From positions 1 through 64,000 of the forward strand of contig CAXXSI010000028.1 of the NCBI GenBank assembly GCA_963669285.2: a stretch of 64,000 nucleotides of DNA, read 5' to 3'. The notes under the pieces are model-generated. The model saw only the letters and a list, made by a program, of their open reading frames with translations. It made no database searches and was not told where the DNA came from. The DNA is from JAWKWH01 sp963669285. GTDB lineage: Bacteria; Pseudomonadota; Alphaproteobacteria; Rhizobiales; Rhizobiaceae. The translations under genes and the position numbers were made by a program. Shown here one piece after another: positions 46,209 through 54,967 of the stretch (positions are counted from its first letter, which is position 1; each line of letters starts with the position of its first letter).

Positions 46209-46314
46209 CGAATATTTCGTCTGGTGACCCGTTGGTTCTTGACCCCGGGTTCACATTCTAGTTAACTCCGATCCGAGCCCGTTCTGTTCAATTAATGATT
46301 GCAAGGTTTTACCC

Positions 46315-46635
46315 ATGGGGGGAAAAACAGTTACGCGTGCTGATTTGGCCGAGGCGGTGTACCGCAATGTCGGGTTGTCACGCACCGAATCCGCCCAGCT
46401 TGTCGAGATGGTGATCGATGAGATATGCGATGCGATCGTCCGGGGCGAGACGGTCAAGCTCTCTTCATTCGCCACTTTTCAGGTGCGTTCAAAGAAAGAG
46501 CGTATCGGCCGCAATCCGAAAACCGGCGAGGAAGTTCCGATCCTGCCGCGGCGCGTGATGACGTTCAAGGCATCCAACGTGCTGAAATCGAGAATCCTGG
46601 ATGGCCACCGGCAATCCGCCGATGGCGGGGCATAA
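46315..46635 (+). CDS. ihfA: integration host factor subunit alpha
   Basis: A 106-residue DNA-bending protein from ATG 46315. TVTRADLAEAVYRNVGLSR, then ETVKLSSFATFQVRSKKERIGRNPKTGEEVPILPRRVMTFKAS contains the minor-groove arm with the intercalating Pro (RNPKTGE). It pairs with IHF beta, encoded elsewhere. The plsX-fabH-ihfA-merR order is typical of the order. Confidence 0.95.
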   Translation: MGGKTVTRADLAEAVYRNVGLSRTESAQLVEMVIDEICDAIVRGETVKLSSFATFQVRSKKERIGRNPKTGEEVPILPRRVMTFKASNVLKSRILDGHRQSADGGA

Positions 46636-46736
46636 TCCCCTGATCTTATTTTAGCAGGGCTTGAATATCTCAGTGCAACCCGCTGAAATATGCGGCGAAT
46701 CACCAAAGAAGTGTCTTTTGTGTAACGGATTCGCTC

Positions 46737-47258
46737 ATGACCAAGAATGCCGACGCGTTCAGAACTATCAGTGAAGTCGCTGATGAAATGGATATTCCCC
46801 AACATGTGCTGCGATTTTGGGAGACGCGCTTCTCGCAAATAAAGCCGATGAAGCGTGGCGGCGGGCGTCGGTACTACCGGCCTGGCGATGTCGATCTGAT
46901 CAAGGGTATTCGCTATTTGCTCTATGATCAGGGTTATACGATCAAGGGTGTACAGAAGCTGTTGCGTGACAACGGCAACTCCTATGTCACCGCCTTGGGC
47001 ACCGGCAATTTCGAGGCCGCCGAAGCGATCATGGCCAGCCGCCAGGCATCGGACGCATTGCAGGCCGAAGAGGGGCTGGTCGGCAAAGCGAAAGCAAAGC
47101 CGGTGCGACGCCTGCTTGGCCTCGACAAATCGGATGATGCTGAACAAGACGGCCAGGAAGATGACGGCAAGCGCCTGTCGAAAGACAATCAGGCGCTTTT
47201 GCAGGAAACGCTGTTCGATCTTCTGGAGTGCAAGCGGTTGCTGGACCAGGCCCGCTGA
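46737..47258 (+). CDS. MerR-family transcriptional regulator
   Basis: A 173-residue protein with an N-terminal MerR winged helix (TISEVADEMDIPQHVLRFWETRFSQIKPMKRGGGRRYYRPGDVDLIKGI) and a charged, partly coiled C-terminus. This short form after ihfA is highly conserved in alphaproteobacteria. No metal-binding cysteines are seen in the DNA-binding half. Targets unknown. Confidence 0.92.
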   Translation: MTKNADAFRTISEVADEMDIPQHVLRFWETRFSQIKPMKRGGGRRYYRPGDVDLIKGIRYLLYDQGYTIKGVQKLLRDNGNSYVTALGTGNFEAAEAIMASRQASDALQAEEGLVGKAKAKPVRRLLGLDKSDDAEQDGQEDDGKRLSKDNQALLQETLFDLLECKRLLDQAR

Positions 47259-47302
47259 ATTCGGGCCTTCATACCTAGTCGAAAAACGGGAACTCTGTGG
47301 CG

Positions 47303-47593
47303 ATGAGTGCGTTCATAATCGTTGACACTAAAATCGAATTTCCCGATGCGTATGAAGAATACAAGGCCCTGGCCAAGCCGATTGCCGAGAAATATGGCGG
47401 CATCTACCGGGTTCGCGGCGGCGACATGACGGTTTTTGAGAACGATTTGTGGTCACCAACCCGTATGGTCGTTATCGAATTTCCCGATATGGCCAGTGCC
47501 GAAGCATTCTATAACGCTGTCGAATATGAGCCGGTGCGCGCCATCAGGCGCAGCAACGCCAAATGCTCGATGGTGCTTGTCGACGGCGTGTGA
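47303..47593 (+). CDS. DUF1330-family protein
   Basis: A 96-residue protein from ATG 47303 with the dimeric alpha/beta-barrel (ferredoxin-like) signature YEEYKALAKPIAEKYGGIYRVRGG, then RMVVIEFPDMASAEAFYNAVEYEPVRAIR. The family's function is not settled. It stands alone after merR; a solo family A end-like sequence (GGACACGCTCTGG) follows the stop. Confidence 0.88.
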   Translation: MSAFIIVDTKIEFPDAYEEYKALAKPIAEKYGGIYRVRGGDMTVFENDLWSPTRMVVIEFPDMASAEAFYNAVEYEPVRAIRRSNAKCSMVLVDGV

Positions 47594-47629
47594 ATTCAAG
47601 TTGGACACGCTCTGGTTTGCCGGCTGGCG

Positions 47630-48373
47630 TCAATGCTCGGTCACGCAGAGCTTTTGCCAGCGCAGAACCGAAAACATCAGCCAATGGAGGATTCCGGCGA
47701 CCAGCACCATATAAAGGCCGGCAAATAGGATGTCGGATGGGAAATGGGCCATCATCACGAAGCGGAGATACCCGGACAGCGCCCAGGCCAGCAGCATAAG
47801 AACGATCAGGGCGGTTCGGTATTTCTCACTGAGGAACATCAGCGACGCAAAGAGCATCACCGCCGCCGATACCTCGCCTGACACGAAAGAGCAGTTTGTC
47901 GGGCAGACGCCGCCTGCGCGGAACGCGCCGACAAAGTCCCACTGCTTGGCATAGAGAAGCCCCTCGCTGAATTCGGCAACCATGCGGGGGCGGGGGCGAC
48001 CGATCAAATCCTTCAGCAGCAGGTCGACAAACACCAACGGACCGATGACGACACAGAGCACGATGTAGCCCCATTCCGCAGGATACAGGCCGAATACTCG
48101 GCGGCGCTTTGCGAGCGCGAAGAGCCAGAGCAGCGCCGCCGCCAGATAAAAGACAACCGCGGCGTACCGCAGCGCAATCCGGGTGTCGCCGACCAGCTTC
48201 GAGGCCACCGGAATCAGTCCGGTCTCGTCGCGAAGCAGGTTCGTAAGGTGGCGATCGACATCGGGATGAACGAGAAAGACCGCCGTGGCCACCAGGCAGA
48301 CGGTCGCCGTGTAAATCAGCGCTCGCACCGTAAATGATGAACGAACGACAATCCGGTCAGCAATAGCAGACAA
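47630..48373 (-). CDS. PAP2-family phosphatase, variant motif
   Basis: A 247-residue membrane protein with about six segments, starting at TTG 48373. Phosphatase motif 1 is KDLIGRPRP, motif 2 is SFVSGEVS where PSGH is usual, and motif 3 is RFVMMAHFPSD (RX5HX3D). Thus the Arg and His of motif 3 are kept but the motif-2 His is Glu. It may act on lipid phosphates such as lipid A or undecaprenyl pyrophosphate at the periplasmic face. Confidence 0.85.
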   Translation of the reverse strand: MSAIADRIVVRSSFTVRALIYTATVCLVATAVFLVHPDVDRHLTNLLRDETGLIPVASKLVGDTRIALRYAAVVFYLAAALLWLFALAKRRRVFGLYPAEWGYIVLCVVIGPLVFVDLLLKDLIGRPRPRMVAEFSEGLLYAKQWDFVGAFRAGGVCPTNCSFVSGEVSAAVMLFASLMFLSEKYRTALIVLMLLAWALSGYLRFVMMAHFPSDILFAGLYMVLVAGILHWLMFSVLRWQKLCVTEH

Positions 48374-48710
48374 TGCTCATCCCCAAGCGGCTGCGAATCG
48401 CTGACGAAGTTACGCCAATTCTCAACCCAGCCCAATAGAGGCGTTCACATTCGAGAGCGGTCAAGCTGGATTTAACCCCGGCGAAAGCGTCCGGATTATG
48501 TGGTTTGTGCCGATAGGCCAATGCGGCAATGCCCGCGAGATGTGGTCGCGATTGCGAAATAGCATCAGCCTAAATGACAATCCTCTATCGCAACTGCACC
48601 TGTCAGACGTATATTCGTGGATGAATACGGCACATTCCTGTATGGAAACGGCCGATCGATCGAAGCGAATTTGTCGATCGCTCAGGCTGGAATTGGACAA
48701 CGGATTGAAG
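48374..48710. other. intergenic region between the divergent PAP2 and C26-hydrolase genes
   Basis: No gene is supported in these 337 bases; the rightward frame opening at 48498 lacks protein character before ATG 48711. The promoters of both divergent genes must lie here, but I see no confident -35/-10 pair or palindrome. Confidence 0.4.
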
Positions 48711-49475
48711 ATGAGCAAACCCGTCGTTGGCGTTATCGGCAACAGTTATTCGGTCGAAAACCGCTTTCAGACACAGCTTGTTGGTGAGGCGAACATGCGG
48801 GCGATTGCGAGCGTGGCCGGTGCGCTGCCGCTGATGTTTGCCGGCGCTCCCGACATATCGGACATCGCCACGCTGCTTGACACGGTGGACGGCATCTTGC
48901 TGACCGGCGCACGCGCAAACGTGCACCCGACCTATTTCGACATGGCGCCCGATCCGCGGCACGAACCATATGACAAGGAGCGTGATCAGGTGGCACTGGA
49001 TATCATTGCTGCCTGTGTCGATCGTGCAGTTCCGATTTTCGGGATTTGCCGCGGCATGCAGGAGATGAACGTCGCCTTTGGCGGCACTCTTCATCCTGAA
49101 ATACGGGAGTTGCCCGGGCGCATGAACCACCGCATGCCCCGTTTGGACAATGGCGAAATTCACCCCGATCCCGATGTGGTGTTCGCAGACCGCCATGACG
49201 TCAAATTGGCAGCGGGCGGGCTGTTTGCCGGCCTTTATGATCGTGAGGAAATCCGGGTGAATTCACTTCACGGTCAGGGCATTCTCAAACCGGGCGAGCG
49301 CATCGTCATCGAGGGCGTCGCCGAAGACGGCACCATCGAAGCGATCAGCATTGCCGGTGCGAAAGCTTTTGCGCTTGGCGTACAGTGGCACGCCGAGTAT
49401 GATCCGCAGACAAATCCGATCAATCGGGTTCTGTTTGAAGCGTTCGGAGCGGCGGTCGACGACGCAAAACGGTAG
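48711..49475 (+). CDS. gamma-glutamyl-gamma-aminobutyrate hydrolase family (peptidase C26)
   Basis: A 254-residue class I glutamine-amidotransferase-like hydrolase from ATG 48711. The nucleophile Cys is in VPIFGICRGMQEMNVAFGG and the His/Glu pair in LGVQWHAEYDP. PuuD-type members split gamma-glutamyl-GABA in putrescine breakdown. The position at the edge of an amino-compound catabolic region fits, but the substrate is inferred. The gene is followed by about 150 bases without signals before the convergent PLP gene. Confidence 0.9.
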   Translation: MSKPVVGVIGNSYSVENRFQTQLVGEANMRAIASVAGALPLMFAGAPDISDIATLLDTVDGILLTGARANVHPTYFDMAPDPRHEPYDKERDQVALDIIAACVDRAVPIFGICRGMQEMNVAFGGTLHPEIRELPGRMNHRMPRLDNGEIHPDPDVVFADRHDVKLAAGGLFAGLYDREEIRVNSLHGQGILKPGERIVIEGVAEDGTIEAISIAGAKAFALGVQWHAEYDPQTNPINRVLFEAFGAAVDDAKR

Positions 49476-49631
49476 CTCTTTTTTCCATGGACATTCCGGC
49501 AATTACGTTTGCCGATGCGTGAAGGGATCGGCTCGTATCGGGGATAAGCGGCCATTCGCTTGTGGAGCGAAATGAATGGGGTTGTTCCTTGAGAAGACGT
49601 CCAAGTAGAAGCCGATGCTTGATCGCCAGCT

Positions 49632-50677
49632 TTACTGGCTACAGCCGCGGGCGGCCACTTTCATCAACTCGATCTGACCGGTTTCGTGCACGACATGAAC
49701 TTCATCGACCAGATTGGAAACGACACAAGCGTGATTGGGTATGATTTCGACGATCTCGCCGACCTCAGGTCGCCAGTCCGTCCCGGTCAGGTCGACATGG
49801 CCGTGTTCCTCGCTCAGAGCCGCGATCACCGCGCCGGGCGCACCGATAATAAGGCCATATCCTTCCAGACCGATCAGATCCGACGTTAAAGCCTTCGATC
49901 CGGCATCGATAATCGCGCGATCGGCCGTGGGGCGGCTGACGACCGTCGAGACTACGGTCAGAGCGCAATCTTCCAGTTGACAGGCGCCGGCTTTGACCAG
50001 TGATCGGTCGTTATAGATGTAAGTGCCGGCGCGGTGCTCGGTGGCGATTTCAACCTGGGCGACGCTGGCTAGGTTCGGCGTCCCGCCGTTGCTGATCCGC
50101 GCGCAGGCAAGCCCCTCAATTTCGACCGCGGCCTTGGCGTCGCGCAGCCATCGGTCGACGGCCTTCATGTCGGCCATTGGCGGGTAGGTCATAAGACCGC
50201 CGAAGCGCAACCCCGGCGACCGGTCGATCGTCACCGCCAGTTCGGCCGCTGCTTGCGGCGACTGCACACCGCAGCGGCCCTGACCGGTGTCGCATTCGAC
50301 CAGAACCTCAAGCGCTTCGTCCGCGCCCTCGAATGCGCGCGACAGCCCGGCGACCACCGTGGCGTTGTCGGCCGTCACCGACAGGGTGCATCGGTCGGCG
50401 AGCGTGGCAAGCCTGGCAAGCTTCTCGTTGCCGATGATGTTGTATGTGATCAGAATGTCATCGATGCCGGCATCGACCATCACCTCGGCTTCGCCGATCT
50501 TCTGGCAAGTGATCCCGCAAGCGCCTGCCGCAAGCTGCTTCTTGGCGATTGCAGGTATCCGGTGCGTCTTGATATGCGGGCGGAAGGTAACCCCCAGAGC
50601 TCGTCGAACATTCGCTGCACGCGAGCAATATTGGCCTCGACTTTGGCCAGATCGATCTTGACTGCCGGTGTTTCCAT
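49632..50677 (-). CDS. D-threonine aldolase / D-serine dehydratase-like PLP enzyme, one frame break as read
   Basis: ATG 50677 opens METPAVKIDLAKVEANIARV. The frame breaks at CCCCC (50591-50595); adding one base (or removing two) continues GVTFRPHIKTHRIPAIAKKQL, containing the PLP Lys, then ACGITCQKIGEAEVMVDAGIDDILITYNI. The rest is the alanine-racemase-like barrel, and the C-terminal DSD1 domain has the metal-binding-type HACVVSNLVDE. Corrected length is about 348 residues, normal for DSD1/D-threonine aldolases that cleave or deaminate D-hydroxy amino acids. A D-aminoacylase gene nearby supports a D-amino-acid theme. Confidence 0.83.
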
Positions 50678-50697
50678 TCTGTGCGCCTGATTGTTCA

Positions 50698-51195
50698 CTA
50701 CTCGGTGTTGGCCAGAACCTGCTCGTAGCGGTGTGACATGATCTCGATCACATTGCCGAAGGGATCCTCGCAATAGCAAATCTTGACTTTTTCGCCGGGA
50801 ACGAGCTCCCAGATCTGGGATCGCTTCTTGCCGCCGTTTGCGACAATTTCGTCAACCTTGGCACCGACGTCGTGATGGGTGAAGCCGACGTGGAAAAAGC
50901 CGTTCTTCCAGTACTCCATCGTGTCTTCGCGCCGTTCGGGTTTCGGTTCGAGAAATTCGAACAGTTCGAAACCCACGCCGTCCGCCGTCACCATGTGGGC
51001 AATCTTCATGCCGCCATAACGCTCGCCGCAGATGTCCGACGACAGATTGCCGAAATGGGAGCCGTCCGGCCTGACTTCGGCGGGTCCGGCGATCAGGACC
51101 AGCCCGAAGATCTTTTGATACCAGGCAATGGCGTCATCGATGTCGGGAACGGAAACGCCGACGTGATTGAATGCGTGTGCTTGTGTCTGTGCCAT
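50698..51195 (-). CDS. VOC-family (glyoxalase-like) protein
   Basis: A 165-residue protein from ATG 51195, with AGGAATGAC upstream. Two beta-alpha-beta-beta-beta units are visible: FNHVGVSVPDIDDAIAWYQKIFGL and GFFHVGFTHHDVGAKVDEIVANGG. Metal-ligand candidates are the first His (HVGVSV), His of HVGFTHHD and Glu of NVIEIMSH. Possible functions include a lyase, isomerase or dioxygenase. It is 20 bases upstream of the PLP enzyme gene on the same strand, so they are cotranscribed. Confidence 0.87.
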   Translation of the reverse strand: MAQTQAHAFNHVGVSVPDIDDAIAWYQKIFGLVLIAGPAEVRPDGSHFGNLSSDICGERYGGMKIAHMVTADGVGFELFEFLEPKPERREDTMEYWKNGFFHVGFTHHDVGAKVDEIVANGGKKRSQIWELVPGEKVKICYCEDPFGNVIEIMSHRYEQVLANTE

Positions 51196-51204
51196 GTCAT
51201 TCCT

Positions 51205-51482
51205 TCTAGAGCACTTTTGATCCATGCGTAGTCAATTCTGTTTGGCGATTGGGGAGGCAGTCCGGCGTTGAAACGGCTGACGGGCGATGGCCAACCATCG
51301 TTCGAGGCCGGTTCGGCGCAGGCTGCCCGCCAATCGGAAACCCGAAAGGGACGGGCGAATTTGCGCCAGCCTCCGCGCAAATCCCCTCGACCGTATCGCG
51401 ATACGCTCTTCGTGCATTTACTTGATCCTGTCACAAATTCGCTCCGTCAGAATGGCTCCGAATGGGTCAAAAGGGCTCTAGA
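51205..51482. repeat. MITE-like element, family A copy 3 (278 bp, opposite orientation)
   Basis: Left end TCTAGAGCACTTTTGATCC and right end, read in reverse, TCTAGAGCCCTTTTGACCC match at 21 of 24 positions. CGTATCGCGATACG (51392-51405) is the counterpart of the interior palindrome of copies 1 and 2, placed as expected if this copy is reversed. Its right end supplies the TAG stop of the MocA gene at 51478. Confidence 0.8.
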
Positions 51483-52476
51483 GATAGACAACCTTGCCTG
51501 TGGCTGCGGATTCCTCGGCGGCGAGCGCCGCTTCGAGAGCGGCCATCGATTCTTCCGGCGTGATGACGGTAGGCGCCGTGTCGGTCAGGCAGCACTGGGC
51601 AAAGTAGCTGAGCTCTTCGCGCAATGAGCCGGTCGTCATCCCCCGCAATTGCGGCCAGTAGGTGGTGTCCGGACTTCTGAAACCGTCACTGGTGCAAATC
51701 CCGATATTGGGGAATGTGTCCTGGACATGGACGAAGCCGTCCGAACCGATAACGCTCATGCGTTCGTCGATATCAAAGGGCGTTTTCTCCGGCATGCACC
51801 AGACGGTTTCCAGCGTGGCCGTCGCCCCGTTGTCAAACCGGTACATGGTTTGCCCGATGTCGGGATATTTGAGCCCTCGGAGATCAACCGTTTGTGCGTA
51901 GGCGCTGACCACCCTCGATCCGGTAAACCACAGCATCAGGTCGGTGTCGTGGATTGCGTCACCGACGATCGGGCCGATCTTGTTGAGGATCTCCGGGGTC
52001 CAGGCTGCCGGAATGTTGCGCCTTGAACTCATGGAGAGAATTCTGCCGATCGCTCCCGCCTCGATTTCGCGCTTGGCCGTCGCATAACGCGGATTAAAGC
52101 GGCATATGTGTCCGATCATCAGGTGACCGCGTGCCTTTTCGGAAGCGTCGCAGATTTGCCGGCAGTCGGCGACGGTATGCGCCATCGGCTTTTCGAGGAA
52201 CACGTGCTTACCGGCCTCGAGTGAGGCGATCGCAGGCGCGGTGTGCTGATCCCACATTGTGACGACACTCACCGCATCGATGTCAGGATTGGCAAGCATC
52301 TCGTGATAGTCGGTGTAGAGCTGCGACACCCCGTATTTCTTTCCGAGATCCTCCAGACGGGACGACGTGCGCGTACACAGGGCCGCCAGTTCAAATGTTG
52401 GTATTGCCGATATCGCATCACAATGGATTTCGCCGAACCATCCCAACCCTATGACACCAATCCTCACCTTGTTCAT
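51478..52476 (-). CDS. Gfo/Idh/MocA-family oxidoreductase
   Basis: A 332-residue NAD(P)-dependent dehydrogenase from ATG 52476, preceded by GGGAGGAA. The Rossmann start is RIGVIGLGWFGEIHCDAI; the EKPMAHT motif (about 94-100) and HICRFNPRYATAKRE follow, with the catalytic region DAIHDTDLMLWFTG. The family oxidises sugars, inositols or related polyols. The stop TAG lies in the end of a family A element. The deacylase gene is 29 bases upstream. Confidence 0.92.
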   Translation of the reverse strand: MNKVRIGVIGLGWFGEIHCDAISAIPTFELAALCTRTSSRLEDLGKKYGVSQLYTDYHEMLANPDIDAVSVVTMWDQHTAPAIASLEAGKHVFLEKPMAHTVADCRQICDASEKARGHLMIGHICRFNPRYATAKREIEAGAIGRILSMSSRRNIPAAWTPEILNKIGPIVGDAIHDTDLMLWFTGSRVVSAYAQTVDLRGLKYPDIGQTMYRFDNGATATLETVWCMPEKTPFDIDERMSVIGSDGFVHVQDTFPNIGICTSDGFRSPDTTYWPQLRGMTTGSLREELSYFAQCCLTDTAPTVITPEESMAALEAALAAEESAATGKVVYL

Positions 52477-52504
52477 CCGTATTCCTCCCTAATCCTCCGG
52501 GGCG

Positions 52505-53956
52505 CTAATTCCTGCGTATAAACCGGCCTGCGCGAGCCGGGCCCGCACCCTCGGAAGTCCACGCAATTTCGCCGTTGACGAACACGTACTCGATCCCTGC
52601 TGCAGGCTGTTTCGGTTCGGCAAATGTTGCCCGGTCAATGATGCTGTCGGCATCGAAAACGACGATGTCTGCGTGCGCGCCCGCGGCAATTTGTCCACGG
52701 TCCTTCAAGCCGAAATTCCGTGACGAAAGGCCGGTCATCTTGTGGACGGCTTGCTCCAGGGTGAACAGGCCTTCCTCCCGGCTGAAATGTCCCAACACCC
52801 GAGGGAATGTTCCCCAAAGGCGTGGATGCGGATGGGTATCGTGCGGAAGGCCGTCCGACCCGATCATCGTCGGCGGGTAGGACAGGATACGGCGCATGTC
52901 GGCCTCATCCATCTGAAAATAGATCGCACCTGCCGGTTTCAGACGGCGGGCGGTCTCTTTTTGAGAGCATTTCCACTCCGCAGCGATATCGGCCAAATCC
53001 CTGCCGGCCATTTCGGGGTAGGGGACAGACCACGATACGGATATGCGGATATCGGTATCGACCATCTCAGGTTCGAGCACCGTCGATCCGGCAACATAGG
53101 GATACGCGTCCAGCGAAATCCGCTGATGCGCACGCGCCTCCTCGATGAGTGCCAGCGTCTCCTTGCTGCGGCCCCAATTTTTCGGTCCCGCGCACTTGTG
53201 GTGAGATATGACGATCGGCACCTGAGCGCGGTTGGCGGTCTCAAATGACTCGCGCAATGAATCGAGAACACCGTCGTGTTCATCACGCATGTGGGTTGTG
53301 TAAACGCCCCCGACATCCGACAGAAGTTCGGCCAGAGCACAGACCTCTTCGATATCGGCGGGAGCATTGGTCTTATACCAAAGACCGGTACTGAAACCGA
53401 TGGCACCGGCGGCAAGCCCCTCGGCCAACCGGTTACGCATCAGGTCGATTTCCGTTGCATTGGCCTTGCGCGTGATGTCGGCGACCACGCCGACGCGAAG
53501 CGTGCTGTGACCGACCTGCAGGGCAATGTTGACCGCGGGTTTCGCCGCGTCGACCGCATCGGCGTAATCGGCCATGGTTTCGAAGCGGTATGCAGGTCTG
53601 TCGCCTAGCAGGTTCAGAGGCGGCGGCGGATCGATCGGCTGAACCGGTGCCAGGCTGATGCCGCAATTGCCTCCGATGACGGTGGTAACACCCTGACTGA
53701 TCTTGGCCGTCATTGCCGGGTTGGACAAAACCGCATTGTCGTCATGGGTGTGCACATCGATGAAACCGGGCGCGACGATGCGCCCCGCCACATCCAGCGT
53801 GGAGGATGCTGTGACATTCGAAAGGTCCGGGTTTCCGATAGCGTGAATACGGCCGTCCTTGATTGATACATCGGCTACTCGCCGCTTCGCCCCGGACCCG
53901 TCAATCAGCGTTCCACCCTTCAAAATGATGTCGGCATTTTGGGTTTCGACGGCCAT
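52505..53956 (-). CDS. N-acyl-D-amino-acid deacylase (D-aminoacylase)
   Basis: A 483-residue amidohydrolase from ATG 53956, overlapping the RpiR stop. Metal ligands appear in APGFIDVHTHDDNAVL, with HMRDEHDGVLDSLRES and ISHHKCAGPKNWGRSKETL further on, and SDGLPHDTHPHPRLWGTFPRVLGHF towards the end. This is the D-aminoacylase/DAN subgroup of amidohydrolase family 3. It releases D-amino acids from N-acyl forms in the cytoplasm. It is placed in one operon with RpiR and the MocA gene. Confidence 0.91.
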   Translation of the reverse strand: MAVETQNADIILKGGTLIDGSGAKRRVADVSIKDGRIHAIGNPDLSNVTASSTLDVAGRIVAPGFIDVHTHDDNAVLSNPAMTAKISQGVTTVIGGNCGISLAPVQPIDPPPPLNLLGDRPAYRFETMADYADAVDAAKPAVNIALQVGHSTLRVGVVADITRKANATEIDLMRNRLAEGLAAGAIGFSTGLWYKTNAPADIEEVCALAELLSDVGGVYTTHMRDEHDGVLDSLRESFETANRAQVPIVISHHKCAGPKNWGRSKETLALIEEARAHQRISLDAYPYVAGSTVLEPEMVDTDIRISVSWSVPYPEMAGRDLADIAAEWKCSQKETARRLKPAGAIYFQMDEADMRRILSYPPTMIGSDGLPHDTHPHPRLWGTFPRVLGHFSREEGLFTLEQAVHKMTGLSSRNFGLKDRGQIAAGAHADIVVFDADSIIDRATFAEPKQPAAGIEYVFVNGEIAWTSEGAGPARAGRFIRRN

Positions 53957-54921
53957 CAATCACCCAATGGTTCCAGGACATCACCCTCCCGCATGCTCAT
54001 CAGGTTGAGCTTGACGCGTCTCAGCGTCTCCTGGCCTGCAGAACCGAGCTGGTAAGCAACGCCGGTTGCCAGCAAATCAAGCGCTGCGAGAAAGGCGAAC
54101 CGCGAGGCGGTCGGCTTCAAAACGTTCACGATCTCGGGCACTTCCACGGTCAGGCTGATATCGGCGGCCTCGGCAAGTTCGGAGCCGGGTCGTGTCAGGG
54201 CAATGACCTTCGCGCCATAACGCCGCGCAATTCCGGCAACATCCAGCAACTCGCGTGTTCGGCCGGTCGCCGACACGGCGATGACGACATCATCGGGCTG
54301 AGCCGTCGCAACCACCATGCGCATCAGGTAGGCATCGGTGTAGGCTGCGACACTGACGCCGAAGCGAAACAGTCGGAACTGCATGTCTTGGGCCAATGAA
54401 GTGGAACCGCCACCCAGACCGAATACAAACACCCGGTTGGCGCCGGCAATGTGCTCGATTGCGCTTTGCACGGCGCGAGCGTCCAGCTGCCGTTCGGCCA
54501 GTCTGATCGCCTGTCTCGCCTGTCCGAAAACGGCGTTCCAGTATGGCGCTGCCGCGCCTTCCGGACCGGCTTCCTCCTCCTGGGATGATTTCGTTCCGGC
54601 GACCAGACTTTGCGCCAATCTCAGCTTGAAATCGCGCACCCCTTCACAGCCCATTGCACGGCTGAACCTGGTGACCGTCGGCTCGCTCACGCCTGCCGCC
54701 TGGGCAAGTTGCGAATTGCTGGCACGGATCGCGGATTCGATGTCCTTGAGCACGACATCGGCAACCCGCTTTTCGGCGGGTCGAAGATCCGGACGAAGTT
54801 GCGTCAGCCTGGTGATCAGATCGTCAACGTGCAGGCGATCGTCGTCATCGGCAACGGCGATTGCATCCGATGCCTGCAATTCGGCTTCCCCAGAAAGGTT
54901 TTCGTATTTGTCGTTTGCCAC
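53956..54921 (-). CDS. RpiR-family (MurR-type) transcriptional regulator
   Basis: A 321-residue protein starting at GTG 54921. The N-terminal RpiR helix-turn-helix is SQLAQAAGVSEPTVTRFSRAMGCEGVRDFKLRLAQ (about 75-110), and a SIS phosphosugar-binding domain follows (RVFVFGLGGGSTSLAQDMQFRL, then DVVIAVSATGRTRELLDVA). Such regulators usually sense phosphorylated sugars or amino sugars. It is the likely controller of both divergent halves of this catabolic region. Confidence 0.92.
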   Translation of the reverse strand: MANDKYENLSGEAELQASDAIAVADDDDRLHVDDLITRLTQLRPDLRPAEKRVADVVLKDIESAIRASNSQLAQAAGVSEPTVTRFSRAMGCEGVRDFKLRLAQSLVAGTKSSQEEEAGPEGAAAPYWNAVFGQARQAIRLAERQLDARAVQSAIEHIAGANRVFVFGLGGGSTSLAQDMQFRLFRFGVSVAAYTDAYLMRMVVATAQPDDVVIAVSATGRTRELLDVAGIARRYGAKVIALTRPGSELAEAADISLTVEVPEIVNVLKPTASRFAFLAALDLLATGVAYQLGSAGQETLRRVKLNLMSMREGDVLEPLGD

Positions 54922-54967
54922 TTGACCGTGTTTCCATTTCCGATGGCGCCCACGCCATCCAATACTC

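Noticed and set aside
47602..47613. Solo family A end GGACACGCTCTGG after DUF1330
   Set aside because: Only 12-13 bases, no partner arm, so not listed as an element.
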